64,000 nucleotides of DNA from Betaproteobacteria bacterium. Its GTDB lineage: Bacteria; Pseudomonadota; Gammaproteobacteria; Burkholderiales; CAIKXV01. Of the stretch, positions 35,780 to 44,827 are shown one piece after another. A program made the translations under genes and the position numbers. The stretch spans positions 143,211 through 207,210 of the forward strand of contig CANGYF010000007.1 of assembly GCA_947458265.1 (NCBI GenBank), given 5' to 3'. Below the pieces are notes generated by a model. The model was not told where the DNA came from. It saw nothing but the letters and a program-made list of their open reading frames with translations, and ran no database searches. Each line of letters opens with the position of its first letter. Position 1 is the stretch's first letter.

Positions 35780-36956
35780 TGAGCACTGCCGCCCCGCCCA
35801 GCGCATCGACCGCAAGCCCGAACGCGAACGGAGCGATCGCCTGGGCGATGCGCGCGAAGCCACCGATGCGGCCGATCAGGGCACCGTATCCGTCAGGGCC
35901 GAACAGCCACAGCGGCAGGGTGCCGCGGGCGATGGTCACCAGGCCGTTGGTGGCACCGTGCAGCAGGGCGAACGGGACCGCCGCCGGAGCCCCGACTGCC
36001 ACCAGCGCCAGCGCGCCGGCCGGATGCAGCGACAGGGCCACGCGGGCACTGGTCAGCGGCGTCACATGGCGCGCAAGCGCCAACTCCACCACCCGGGCCA
36101 GCACCTGCGCCGGGCCGATCAGCATGCCGGCGAAGATCGCGGCTGCGGGCGTGGATCCCATCGCCTCGAGCAGGCGGATCATCTGCGTCGCCATGGCACC
36201 GGCGACGAAGGCCGAGGCAGCGAACACGAAGCCAAGCAGGAGGACGGTGTTGCGCCGCTGCCGCTGCAGGAGGGTCGCGGCCGCCACGGTGTCCGGCGCT
36301 GCGACGCCGCGCGCGGCATCGCCGGCGGGGGGCGGGGACGACTCGGGGCGTGGCTCGGGTGGTACCGCGGGCGACGGCGGCGGCAGCAGCCAGCGGTTGG
36401 CCGGCAGGCAGACGAACAGGTGCACGAGCGCCCAGCAGACACAGGCCATGCGCCAGCCGTGGGCATCCTCGATCAGCGCGGTCAGCGGCCAGCCGATCGT
36501 GCTGGCGAACCCGGCAATCAGCGTGATACCGGTGATGGCCGTGCGCGAGCGCTCGCGGTAGATGCCCACCAGGGTCGCGAAGGCGGCATCGTAAAGCCCG
36601 GCCGCGATGCCCACGCCGATCAGGAGCCAGCCTGCGAACAGCAGGACAGGCCCGGTGGCCATCGACAGCAGCAGCAGTCCGGCAGCCAGGATGAGGTTGG
36701 AGACGCACAGCACGTCGCGGCCGCCCTGGCGGTCGATCATCCGGCCGACCAGCGGGCCGAGCACGCCGGACACCAGCAGGGAGAGCGAGAAGGCCGCGAA
36801 CACCAGGCCGGGCGACACGCCGATGTCGCGTGCGATCGGGTCGGCCAGCACCGCGGGAAGGTAGTAGCTGGACGCCCAGGCGATGGTCTGCGTGGTGCCC
36901 AGCACCGCGACGACCGAACGGGTGGAGCGGGCGGCGCCTGCCTCGCTCATCGGCAA
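35712..36956 (-). CDS. Major facilitator superfamily transporter
   Basis: A 414-residue MFS permease with about 12 membrane helices, including LLVSGVLGPLVGRMIDRQGG (the motif-A-like loop after helix 2) and a central hydrophilic loop of about 45 residues rich in Pro and Arg. The family resembles monocarboxylate/oxalate-type transporters; substrate unknown. It begins 4 bases after the ABC ATPase stop codon and its 3' end overlaps the desaturase gene from the other strand. It is one of the three genes separating the ATPase from its permease. Confidence 0.88.
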   Translation of the reverse strand: MPMSEAGAARSTRSVVAVLGTTQTIAWASSYYLPAVLADPIARDIGVSPGLVFAAFSLSLLVSGVLGPLVGRMIDRQGGRDVLCVSNLILAAGLLLLSMATGPVLLFAGWLLIGVGIAAGLYDAAFATLVGIYRERSRTAITGITLIAGFASTIGWPLTALIEDAHGWRMACVCWALVHLFVCLPANRWLLPPPSPAVPPEPRPESSPPPAGDAARGVAAPDTVAAATLLQRQRRNTVLLLGFVFAASAFVAGAMATQMIRLLEAMGSTPAAAIFAGMLIGPAQVLARVVELALARHVTPLTSARVALSLHPAGALALVAVGAPAAVPFALLHGATNGLVTIARGTLPLWLFGPDGYGALIGRIGGFARIAQAIAPFAFGLAVDALGGAAVLITGGLMTAAVLALLLIRRSSAP

Positions 36957-36960
36957 CCGG

Positions 36961-37866
36961 TCAGTGCCGGGTCATCACCTGGAGGAACACATCCTGCAGG
37001 TCGGGCTGCAGGACTTCCAGTTCGAGCACGGAGGCACCTGCCTGTCGGACCTCGGCGAGGATCTGCTCGAGGTCGGCGTAGTCGCCGAGCGCGATGGTCA
37101 GCGCATCCCCGTCGCGCACCGGCTGCCGCGCCGCGAGCGCCGGCGGCAGCGTGCCGCCCGACAGGCGTATCCGCACCGTCTTCTGCGCACTGCGCGCGAC
37201 GCGCAGCAGGTTCGCGGTCGTGTCGAGCGCGACGACACGGCCCTGCTTGAGCATGGCGATCCGGTTGCACAGCGTCTCGGCTTCTTCCAGGTAGTGGGTG
37301 GTCAGCACGATGGTATGCCCGGCGCGGTTCAGGCGTCCGATGAACGCCCAGAGCCCCTGGCGCAGCGCCACGTCCACGCCTGCGGTCGGCTCGTCGAGCA
37401 CCACGACCGGTGGCTTGTGCACCAGCGCCTGGGCGACCAGCACCCGCCGCTTCATGCCGCCGGACAGGGCGCGCATGTTGGTGTCGGCCTTGCCGGTGAG
37501 GTCGAGGCTGTCGAGCAGTTCGTCGATCCAGGCGTCGTTCTGGCGCAGGCCGAAATAGCCCGACTGGATGCGCAGCGTCTCGCGCACGGTGAAGAACGGG
37601 TCGAACACGAGTTCCTGTGGCACCACGCCGAGTTGCCGCCGGGCCGCACGGTAGTCGTCGACCACGTCATGACCCATCACCGAGGCGCGGCCGCTGGTGG
37701 CACGGGCCAGCCCGGCGAGCACGCTGATCAGCGTGGTCTTGCCGGCGCCGTTGGGTCCGAGCAACCCGAAGAATTCGCCCGGTTCGACGCGCAGGTCGAC
37801 ACCGTCGAGCGCCTGCAGCGAACCGTAGCGTTTGGACAGGCCCTCGATCGATATCGCCGCCGTCAT
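36961..37866 (-). CDS. ABC transporter ATP-binding protein
   Basis: A 301-residue ABC-2 type ATPase. Walker A is GPNGAGKTTL, the signature LSGGMKRR, Walker B VVVLDEPTAGVD, with a switch His in LTTHYLEEAE and a C-terminal domain typical of the DrrA/YadG group. The start at 37866 (MTAAISIEGL) is preferred, with an alternative Met three residues earlier at 37875. Its natural permease partner is encoded at 33113-33913, displaced by the inserted genes. It follows mlaB by 36 bases in the same direction. Confidence 0.92.
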   Translation of the reverse strand: MTAAISIEGLSKRYGSLQALDGVDLRVEPGEFFGLLGPNGAGKTTLISVLAGLARATSGRASVMGHDVVDDYRAARRQLGVVPQELVFDPFFTVRETLRIQSGYFGLRQNDAWIDELLDSLDLTGKADTNMRALSGGMKRRVLVAQALVHKPPVVVLDEPTAGVDVALRQGLWAFIGRLNRAGHTIVLTTHYLEEAETLCNRIAMLKQGRVVALDTTANLLRVARSAQKTVRIRLSGGTLPPALAARQPVRDGDALTIALGDYADLEQILAEVRQAGASVLELEVLQPDLQDVFLQVMTRH

Positions 37867-37902
37867 GCCGGGCACCCGCCGCGGGCAGACGGCAACCCTG
37901 CG

Positions 37903-38220
37903 TCAACCATGGACTGGCGCCGCCAGGATCGTGTCCACGCCATACAGGGCGGCCAGGGTCGCCAGCTTCGGCGGCAGGTTCGAGTAGCGGATGCGCGGCC
38001 CGGTGGCGATCGAACGCCGCTGCCATTCGAAGCACACGCCGAGCGCAGCCGAGTCGAAGTCGGTCAGGCCCGCCAGGTCGACTTCGACCGGGACGCTGCC
38101 CAGCGCCAGGAGCAGGCCGCTGCCGGCCTCAAGCACCGCCGGCGCGCACTCGATGGTGATCGCCCCCTCGACCCTGAAGCGCCCGTTTCCGTCTGCGCGC
38201 AGGACGGCGGCCGCGCTCAC
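37903..38220 (-). CDS. mlaB: STAS-domain protein MlaB
   Basis: The 105-residue STAS protein stabilises the MlaFE inner-membrane complex for retrograde phospholipid transport. It shows a beta strand RFRVEGAITIECAPAVLEAG and the STAS loop VDLAGLTDFDSAALGV with the conserved Asp-Ser pair. It overlaps the mlaC stop (ATGA at 38217-38220), closing the mla operon. Confidence 0.88.
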   Translation of the reverse strand: MSAAAVLRADGNGRFRVEGAITIECAPAVLEAGSGLLLALGSVPVEVDLAGLTDFDSAALGVCFEWQRRSIATGPRIRYSNLPPKLATLAALYGVDTILAAPVHG

Positions 38221-38882
38221 TTCCTCGGCGCCTCGGCCGAGGCGTTGCGGTTGCGCTCGGCCATCGACTTGACCAGTCCGTCTACGCCCGACTTGCGGAT
38301 CTCGGCATCGAAGCTGGAACGGAAGTTGACCACCAGGCTCACGCCGCCGACGGTGACGTCGTAGACCTTCCAGCCCTGCGGCGTGCGCTCCATGTCGTAG
38401 TCGATCGGGATCGCCTGCGCGCCCGGCTGGTTGACCAGCGTCTTGACCAGCACCTCGCTGGAGCCTGCCGGTACCTTGAGCGGGCGCACTTCGATGACCT
38501 GGTTGCGGTACTCCTTCAGGGCGACCGCATAGGTCCGCAGCAGCAGCGCGCGGAACTGGCGCACCAGTTCTTCCTGCTGCGCCGGGCTCGCCAGCTTCCA
38601 GTTCGCGCCCATGGCCAGGCGGGTCATGCGCACGAAGTTGAAGTGCGGCGAGGCGTGGGTCTCCGCCACGTCCAGGATGCGCTTCATGTCGCCGGCCTGG
38701 ATCGCCTTGTCGTCCTTCACGATCTCGACGATGCGGTCGACCGTCGTCCTGACCAGTTGGTCAGGACCGATGTCCTGCGCGCGCGCCGTGCTGGCCACGG
38801 CCATGCAGAACAGCACGACGACCGGAAGGAACGCACGCAGGAGCGATGGAAGACGGCAGGACAGGCTCATGGATTCACTCAT
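38217..38882 (-). CDS. mlaC: Phospholipid-binding periplasmic protein MlaC
   Basis: The 221-residue periplasmic lipid carrier has a signal peptide (about 15-35, cleavage near ARAQDIG) and the MlaC core: FNFVRMTRLAMGANWKLA, RALLLRTYAVALKEYRN, and GWKVYDVTVGGVSLVVNFRS. It shuttles phospholipid between outer and inner membrane complexes. Start ambiguity: a second Met lies four residues in. It is separated from mlaD by 153 bases with no gene; the outer-membrane partner gene mlaA, often placed near here in relatives, is not present. Confidence 0.95.
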   Translation of the reverse strand: MSESMSLSCRLPSLLRAFLPVVVLFCMAVASTARAQDIGPDQLVRTTVDRIVEIVKDDKAIQAGDMKRILDVAETHASPHFNFVRMTRLAMGANWKLASPAQQEELVRQFRALLLRTYAVALKEYRNQVIEVRPLKVPAGSSEVLVKTLVNQPGAQAIPIDYDMERTPQGWKVYDVTVGGVSLVVNFRSSFDAEIRKSGVDGLVKSMAERNRNASAEAPRK

Positions 38883-39035
38883 CGGATGGATTCGGGGGGC
38901 TGCACCCGTGTAACGTCCCGGCAGCCGGAATGTGCACTCCGTCCACCGATCGCAAGCGCGCAGGCAGCGGCGCGCGGGTCGCGCTCCGCCGGGCGCCGAT
39001 GATACCGGACCGCAATGGGCAGGTCCGGCCTCGCG

Positions 39036-39509
39036 TCACTTGGCGGTCGGTTCACCCGCGCGGCCGGTGAGGAACTGCCCGATCAGGTCTTCCAGCACGA
39101 CCGCCTTCTGCGTCTTGGAGATGCGGTCGCCGTTCGCCAGGACCTTCTCGTCGCCGCCCGGGGCGAGGCCGATGTACTGCTCGCCGAGAAGGCCAGACGT
39201 GTAGATGCTGGCGAAGGTGTCCTTCGGGAACTTGCTGTAGCGCTGCTCGATCTTGAGCGTCACCACCGCGTTGAACGACTCAGGGTCGTAGTCGATGCTT
39301 GCGACCCGCCCGACCACCACCCCGGCGCTGCGCACCGGGGCCTTCGGCTTCAGGCCGCCGATGTTCTCGAAATTGGCGGTGAGCGTGTAGGTCGGGCCGG
39401 CACGCAGCAGGTCACCCGCGTTGCCCACCTTGAGCGCGAGGATGAGCAGCGCCACGATGCCGCCGACGACGAAGATGCCGACCCAGACGTCGAGCGATGA
39501 ACGTTCCAT
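39036..39509 (-). CDS. mlaD: MCE-domain lipid transport protein MlaD
   Basis: The 157-residue protein has an N-terminal membrane anchor (VGIFVVGGIVALLILALKVG) and one MCE domain containing ANFENIGGLKPKAPVRSAGV and the pore loop TSGLLGEQYIGLAPGG. It forms the hexameric periplasmic ring on MlaFEB. It overlaps the mlaE stop codon by one base, in the operon order mlaF-E-D-C-B. Confidence 0.96.
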   Translation of the reverse strand: MERSSLDVWVGIFVVGGIVALLILALKVGNAGDLLRAGPTYTLTANFENIGGLKPKAPVRSAGVVVGRVASIDYDPESFNAVVTLKIEQRYSKFPKDTFASIYTSGLLGEQYIGLAPGGDEKVLANGDRISKTQKAVVLEDLIGQFLTGRAGEPTAK

Positions 39510-40303
39510 CAGAGCCCCCGGAACATGAGCGAAGTAAGGATGTAATCGAGAAAGAGGATGGTCAGCGCCGAAGTCACTACGGTGCGGGTGGTAGCGCCGG
39601 ACACGCCCTCTGCAGTGGGCGGCGCATCATACCCTTCGAACACCGCAATCCACGAGATCGCGAAGCCGAAGGCCAGGCTCTTCAGCAGGCCGTTGACGAT
39701 GTCCTCGCGGAAGTCGACGGAGTTCTGCATCTGCGACCAGAACGAGCCCTCGTCCACGCCAAGCAGCACGACGCCGACCAGGTAGCCGCCATAGATGCCC
39801 ATCGCGGTGAACATCGCGGTCAGCAGCGGCGTTGAAATCACGCCCGCCCAGAAGCGCGGCGCGACGACCCGGGCGATCGGATCGACCGCCATCATCTCCA
39901 TCGCGCGCAACTGCTCGGTGGCCTTCATCAGGCCGATCTCGGCGGTGACCGCCGACCCGGCGCGGCTGGCGAACAGCAGTGCGGTGATCACCGGGCCGAG
40001 TTCGCGCAGCAGCGACAGCGCGACCAGCACGCCCAGCGCCGACTCGGATCCGTACGTGCGCAGCGTCTGGTAGCCCTGCAGCCCGAGCACCATGCCGACG
40101 AACAGCCCCGACACCAGGATGATCACCAGCGACAGCACGCCGGAGAAATAGACCTCGCGCGAGACCAGCCGCGGCCGGCGCAGGCAGACGCCGGAATTGA
40201 CCAGGGTCAGGCCGAGGAAGCGTGCGGCGAAGCCGAGCCGCAGAAAGATGTCGATCGCTCGGCGCCCGATGCCGCTGATGCCGAGCCAGCCCCTATCGAC
40301 CAT
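39509..40303 (-). CDS. mlaE: Lipid transport permease MlaE
   Basis: The 264-residue permease of the Mla ABC transporter starts at MVDRGWLGISGIG and contains SLVIILVSGLFVGMVLGLQ, LREL-GPVITALLFASRAGS with the conserved coupling region, and AEIGLMKATEQLRAME. The start at 40303 overlaps the mlaF end by 11 bases; the longer open frame upstream belongs to mlaF's antisense overlap and is not used. Confidence 0.96.
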   Translation of the reverse strand: MVDRGWLGISGIGRRAIDIFLRLGFAARFLGLTLVNSGVCLRRPRLVSREVYFSGVLSLVIILVSGLFVGMVLGLQGYQTLRTYGSESALGVLVALSLLRELGPVITALLFASRAGSAVTAEIGLMKATEQLRAMEMMAVDPIARVVAPRFWAGVISTPLLTAMFTAMGIYGGYLVGVVLLGVDEGSFWSQMQNSVDFREDIVNGLLKSLAFGFAISWIAVFEGYDAPPTAEGVSGATTRTVVTSALTILFLDYILTSLMFRGL

Positions 40304-41105
40304 GGTCGCCAAGCCCGAGTTCGGTGCCGTAGTCGGCGCCCGGATAGTGGAAGGGCACCGCGCCGTCCATCTCGCCATGGAAGAACTGGCGGGCATAGGG
40401 CTTTTCGGATGCGAGCATCTCTTCCGGCGTGCCACGGGCGACGATCTGTCCTTCGGCCATCAGGTAGCAGTAGTCGAGGATCTTCATCGATTCGCGTACG
40501 TCGTGCGTGACGACGATCGAGGTGGCGCCCAGCGCATTGTTGAGCGTGCGGATCAGGTTGCTGATCACCGCCAGCGAGATCGGGTCCAGCCCGGTGAACG
40601 GCTCGTCATACATGATCAGTTCAGGGTCGAGCGCGACCGCGCGCGCCAGCGCCACCCGACGCGCCATCCCGCCGGACAGTTCGGCCGGCATCAGCTTCGC
40701 GGCACCGCGCAGGCCGACCGCGTGCAGCTTCATCAGCACCAGGTCGCGCACGATCGGCTCGGGCAGGGCGGTGCGCTCGCGCATCGGGAAGGCGACGTTG
40801 TCGAACACCGAGAGGTCGGTGAACAGGGCGCCGAACTGGAACAGCATGCCCATCTTGCGGCGCAGCCGGTACAGGCCATCGCGGTCGAGCGCGCCCACCG
40901 GCTCGCCATCGACCACCACCGACCCGGCGGATGGACGCAGCGCGCCACCGATCAGCCGCAGCAGCGTCGTCTTGCCGCAACCGCTGCCGCCCATGATGGA
41001 AACCACCTGACCGCGCGGGATCTGGAGATCGAGGCCTTTCAGGATCGTTCGGCGACCATAGCCGAACTGCAGGCCGGAGATTTCTACGAAGTTGTCCGAA
41101 GACAC
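40293..41105 (-). CDS. mlaF: Lipid transport ATPase MlaF
   Basis: The 270-residue ATPase has Walker A GGSGCGKTTLLR, the signature LSGGMARRVA, Walker B ELIMYDEPFTGLD and the switch region VVTHDVRESM, as in MlaF. It powers the Mla phospholipid system and is the first gene of the operon. A TAGAAT -10-like box (41137-41132) lies about 27 bases upstream, in the short region shared with the divergent pilus-cluster ATPase gene. Confidence 0.96.
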   Translation of the reverse strand: MSSDNFVEISGLQFGYGRRTILKGLDLQIPRGQVVSIMGGSGCGKTTLLRLIGGALRPSAGSVVVDGEPVGALDRDGLYRLRRKMGMLFQFGALFTDLSVFDNVAFPMRERTALPEPIVRDLVLMKLHAVGLRGAAKLMPAELSGGMARRVALARAVALDPELIMYDEPFTGLDPISLAVISNLIRTLNNALGATSIVVTHDVRESMKILDYCYLMAEGQIVARGTPEEMLASEKPYARQFFHGEMDGAVPFHYPGADYGTELGLGDHGR

Positions 41106-41131
41106 GCGCGGACCGGAAGTGGAAAGGCGCT

Positions 41132-41137
41132 ATTCTA
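41132..41137 (-). promoter_or_regulatory. Possible -10 element of the mla operon
   Basis: TAGAAT on the minus strand (five of six matches to TATAAT) lies 27 bases before the mlaF ATG in the 56-base gap to the divergent ABC ATPase gene. No convincing -35 is seen at 16-18 bases, so the assignment is weak. Confidence 0.3.
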
Positions 41138-41161
41138 TCCTCTCGCACCTGAGGGTGATAC

Positions 41162-41911
41162 ATGGGGTCGACAACACTCACGATGCAGCCGGCCGCGGTC
41201 GAGTTTTCCGGCGTGAACCGGCAGTTCGGCGGCAGGCGCGCCGCGGCCGACGTGTCGTTCGCCGTACATGCCGGCGAGCGCTTCGCGCTGGTCGGCGTGA
41301 ACGGCGCCGGCAAGACCACCCTGCTGCGCTGCATGCTCGACTACTGCCGCGTCGACAGCGGCAGCATCCATGTGTTCGGCGTGCCCAGCACGCGCGCCGA
41401 GGCGCGCAGCCATCTAGCCTGGCTGCCCGAGCGGTTCTCCCCGCCCCATTACCTGACCGGGCGCGACTACCTGCGCTACCACGCGGCGCTGCGCGGCATG
41501 CGCCATGACGAAGCAGCGGCTCTGGAGCGGCTGCGCGAACTCGATTTCGATCCCGAGGCCCTGGGCCGCCCGGCGCGCACCTTCAGCAAGGGCATGCTGC
41601 AGAAGCTCGGGCTCGCCGCCTGCCTGCTGGCCCGGCGGCCGCTGACCGTGCTCGATGAACCGATGAGCGGACTGGACCCCCTCGCGCGGTCGCGGGTACG
41701 CACCACCCTCGCCAGCCTGCGCGACGGCGGCGGCACCCTCCTGTTCAGTTCACACTCTCTGGAAGACGTGGAGGCGCTGTGCGATCGCATGGCGGTGATC
41801 CACGACGGGCGGGTCGCATTCGCGGGCACGCCGGCGGAACTTTCGGCCCGGTTCGACACAACGATGCTGGAACAGGCCTTTCTCCGCTGCATCGGCGTTG
41901 CCGCCGCATGA
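41162..41911 (+). CDS. ABC transporter ATP-binding protein of the pilus locus
   Basis: The 249-residue ATPase has Walker A GVNGAGKTTL and Walker B LTVLDEPMSGLD, but an atypical signature FSKGMLQK in place of LSGGQ, as seen in some ABC-2 exporters. It opens the pilus cluster; no permease is adjacent. The only ABC-2 permease without its own ATPase nearby is at 61003-61821, at the other end of the same cluster, so the two may pair, recalling the PilH/PilI exporter of Myxococcus pili (inference). The start could also be the later Met at MQPAAVEF (41183). Confidence 0.88.
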   Translation: MGSTTLTMQPAAVEFSGVNRQFGGRRAAADVSFAVHAGERFALVGVNGAGKTTLLRCMLDYCRVDSGSIHVFGVPSTRAEARSHLAWLPERFSPPHYLTGRDYLRYHAALRGMRHDEAAALERLRELDFDPEALGRPARTFSKGMLQKLGLAACLLARRPLTVLDEPMSGLDPLARSRVRTTLASLRDGGGTLLFSSHSLEDVEALCDRMAVIHDGRVAFAGTPAELSARFDTTMLEQAFLRCIGVAAA

Positions 41912-41951
41912 GACGATAGCGGCGCTATCACAATCCACGCTCCGGACCCCG

Positions 41952-43406
41952 ATGGCCGACGCCACGCGTAAACCCGCCCTGCTGATCGTCGACGACGACC
42001 CGCTGATCACCGACACGCTCGACTACTCGCTGGCCGGCGACTATGAGGTGCTGGCGGCCGCGTCCCGTCCGCAGGTGCATGCACTGCTGCGCCAGGTCGG
42101 CCGGATGCCCGGGCTGGCGCTGATCGACCTCGGACTGCCGCCCTCGCCGCACCGGCCGGACGAGGGCTTCCAACTGATCACCGAACTGCTGGCGGCCTCG
42201 CCATCGATGAAGATCATCGTGCTGTCCGGGCAGAACGACGAGACCAATGCGCGCCATGCACGGGCGATCGGTGCCATCGAATTCGTCTCCAAGCCCTGTG
42301 CGCCCGATCGCCTGCGGACACTGCTGGCGCAGGTCAGCCACGTCCCGGTGCCCGAGCCGGCCAGCGAATCCGACCGCGCGATCGTCGGCGCCAGCCCGGC
42401 CGTGGAGCGACTGCGCCAGCAGATCGTGCAATACGCAGCCGCTCCGTTCCCGGTCCTGATCGAGGGTGAGTCGGGCAGCGGAAAGGAACTGGTCGCGCGC
42501 GCGCTGCATTCGCGCAGCGGCCATGCAGCGCGCCCGCTGATCGCACTGAACTGCGCGGCGATCGCACCGACGCTGGTCGAACCGACGCTGTTCGGCCATG
42601 CCCGCGGAGCCTTCACCGGCGCCACCGGTGCGCAGGCAGGCTTTTTCGAGGACGCGGCCGATTCCACCCTGTTCCTCGACGAGATCGGTGAACTGCCGCT
42701 GGAGCTGCAGTCGAAACTGCTGCGCGTCCTCGAGGATGGCGAATTCCAGCGCGTGGGCGAGACCACCAGCCGCCATTCGAATGCCCGCGTGATCGCGGCG
42801 AGCAACCGCGACCTGCGCCAGGAAGTGCGGGCCGGGCGCTTCCGCGGCGACCTGTACCACCGGCTGTCGGTGTTCGCGATCACCGTGCCGCCGCTGCGCG
42901 ACCTGTCGGACGACAAGCTGCTGCTGCTCGAGCACTTCCGGCAGCGCTATGCCACACCGACCGGCGTCCCGGCCCGCGAGCCGTTCACGCTCGACGACGA
43001 CAGCCGGCGCATCTGGCTCGAATACGGGTTCCCCGGAAACGTGCGCGAGCTGCGCAACATCGTCATCCGGCTGGCGACCAAGTATCCGGGCCAGCGCGTG
43101 GTGCCGGAGCAGCTGCTCGCCGAACTCGACGTCGAGTCCGCCCCCGCCGACGGTAATGGCTTGATGGCCCTGTCCGGCATGCCGGGCACCCCGGGCGAGA
43201 CCGGATCGGTGGAAGCCGCCCGGCGCCACCTGGCCAGCTCACGCCAGATCGACCTCGACCGCCTCCTGCAAGAATGGGAGCAGAGCTACATCCAGGCTGC
43301 CCTGTTCATCACGCACGGCAACCTCGCCCAGGCAGCACGCCTGCTCGGCCTGCGGCGCACCACCCTGTACAGCCGCATGCAGGCGAGCGGGCGCGGGACC
43401 GACTGA
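41952..43406 (+). CDS. Sigma-54-dependent response regulator
   Basis: The 484-residue regulator has a receiver domain (phospho-acceptor Asp59 in LALIDLGLPP; Lys in VSKPCAPDRL), an AAA+ domain with EGESGSGKE, the sigma-54 contact GAFTGA and FLDEIGELPLELQ, and a C-terminal Fis-like helix-turn-helix (NLAQAARLLGLRRTTLYSRM). It resembles PEP-CTERM-box (PrsR-type) and PilR-type regulators. Start at 41952 (MADATRK); the open frame upstream lacks homology. Its stop overlaps the mshM start (TGATG). The sensor kinase at 59074-60807 is the most likely partner, and sigma-54-like promoters in the locus likely its targets (inference). Confidence 0.93.
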   Translation: MADATRKPALLIVDDDPLITDTLDYSLAGDYEVLAAASRPQVHALLRQVGRMPGLALIDLGLPPSPHRPDEGFQLITELLAASPSMKIIVLSGQNDETNARHARAIGAIEFVSKPCAPDRLRTLLAQVSHVPVPEPASESDRAIVGASPAVERLRQQIVQYAAAPFPVLIEGESGSGKELVARALHSRSGHAARPLIALNCAAIAPTLVEPTLFGHARGAFTGATGAQAGFFEDAADSTLFLDEIGELPLELQSKLLRVLEDGEFQRVGETTSRHSNARVIAASNRDLRQEVRAGRFRGDLYHRLSVFAITVPPLRDLSDDKLLLLEHFRQRYATPTGVPAREPFTLDDDSRRIWLEYGFPGNVRELRNIVIRLATKYPGQRVVPEQLLAELDVESAPADGNGLMALSGMPGTPGETGSVEAARRHLASSRQIDLDRLLQEWEQSYIQAALFITHGNLAQAARLLGLRRTTLYSRMQASGRGTD

Positions 43407-44827
43407 TGTACCACGACTTCTTCGGGCTGCGCGAGGCGCCCTTCCGCATCACCCCGAACACCGGCTTCTTCTTCGCCGGCGGCAACCGCGGGGCGATCCT
43501 CGACGCACTGCTGTATGCGATCAGCCAGGGAGAAGGCATCGTCAAGGTCACCGGCGAGGTCGGCAGCGGCAAGACGATGCTTTGCAGGATGCTCCAGGCG
43601 CGGCTGCCGGAAGACGTACTGGGTGTCTATCTCGCCAACCCGAGCGTGTCGCCAGACGAGATCCTGCATGCGATCGCGCATGAACTCGAACTGCCCCTGC
43701 CGGCCGGGTCGGGCCGGCTCGAGGTGATGCAGCGGCTCACGGCGTTCCTGCTCGACTGCCACGCGGCCAACCGCCAGGTCGTGCTGTTCGTCGAGGAATC
43801 CCAGGGCATGCCGATCGCCACGCTCGAAGAGATCCGGCTGCTGTCCAACCTCGAGACCGACCGCCACAAGCTGTTGCAGATCGTGCTGTTCGGACAACCG
43901 GAACTCGACACGCTGCTGCGCAAGCCCGAGATCCGCCAGTTGCGCGAGCGCATCACGCACAGCTTCACGCTGGCACCGCTGTCGGCGAACGAGATCGGTC
44001 TGTACCTCGACTTCCGGCTGCGCGCAGCGGGATACAAGGGTCCCGACCTGTTCGGTCCGGCGGTGGTCGCCCGCATCGCGCGCGCCTCGGCCGGACTGAC
44101 GCGGCGGGTGAACCTGCTCGGCGACAAGACATTGCTCGCGGCCTTCTCGGAGTCGAGCCATGCGGTTGCGCCGCGCCATGTGAAGGCCGCGATCCGCGAC
44201 AGCGAGTTCGCACAGGGCGACGCGGTGGGCAACCGGCATGGCTGGGCGCTGGTGGCGGCCGCGCTTGCGGCACTGCTGCTGGCCGGCGGCGCCTGGTGGC
44301 TGTCGATTCGCCAGGCGCCACCCGCGCTGGTGATCGGGCCGGCTCCCGATCGCGGCGCAGCGCCGGCGGCCGATGCGCCAGTGCCCGCGGCCTCGGCAGT
44401 GCCTCCTGCAGCGGACACGACCCAGGCAGGGCCCGTCGCGGCCGAGGCGGCAGCGCCGGCTGCCAGTACGGCGACCTCGTCCGCCAGTACCCAAGGCCTG
44501 CTGGCGGAGCGACTGGCGGCCACCAGTGCATGGCTCAGGACAGCGGGGCCGGACCGGGCGTCGATCCAGCTCATGGGCTCGCGCAGCGAAGAGCAGTTCG
44601 ACCGGCAGTTGCGCAGCCTGTCGCGCCAGGTGAATGCCGATCAGCTGTTCGTGATCCGCACGCGTGCCGCCGATCGACCATTGCTCACGTTGCTCTACGG
44701 CGATTTCGCCAGCCGCAGCGAGGCGCAGGCCGCCATGGGGGCACTGCCTCAGGCGCTGCGGGCGTTCTCGCCCAACTTGCGCACCGTGCAGGGGATTCGA
44801 AAAGAAATCAGCGCATCAGGAAGTTGA
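43406..44827 (+). CDS. mshM: MshM/ExeA-like AAA ATPase with SPOR domain
   Basis: This 473-residue protein opens with MYHDFFGLREAPFRITPNTGFFF, the ExeA/MshM start, followed by an AAA ATPase (Walker A GEVGSGKTML, Walker B VVLFVEESQ), one membrane helix (GWALVAAALAALLLAGGAWW) and a periplasmic Ala/Pro-rich linker ending in a SPOR-like peptidoglycan-binding region (SIQLMGSRSEEQFDRQL onward). In MSHA and ExeAB systems this ATPase helps pass the secretin through peptidoglycan. The overlap with the regulator gene implies co-translation. Confidence 0.88.
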   Translation: MYHDFFGLREAPFRITPNTGFFFAGGNRGAILDALLYAISQGEGIVKVTGEVGSGKTMLCRMLQARLPEDVLGVYLANPSVSPDEILHAIAHELELPLPAGSGRLEVMQRLTAFLLDCHAANRQVVLFVEESQGMPIATLEEIRLLSNLETDRHKLLQIVLFGQPELDTLLRKPEIRQLRERITHSFTLAPLSANEIGLYLDFRLRAAGYKGPDLFGPAVVARIARASAGLTRRVNLLGDKTLLAAFSESSHAVAPRHVKAAIRDSEFAQGDAVGNRHGWALVAAALAALLLAGGAWWLSIRQAPPALVIGPAPDRGAAPAADAPVPAASAVPPAADTTQAGPVAAEAAAPAASTATSSASTQGLLAERLAATSAWLRTAGPDRASIQLMGSRSEEQFDRQLRSLSRQVNADQLFVIRTRAADRPLLTLLYGDFASRSEAQAAMGALPQALRAFSPNLRTVQGIRKEISASGS

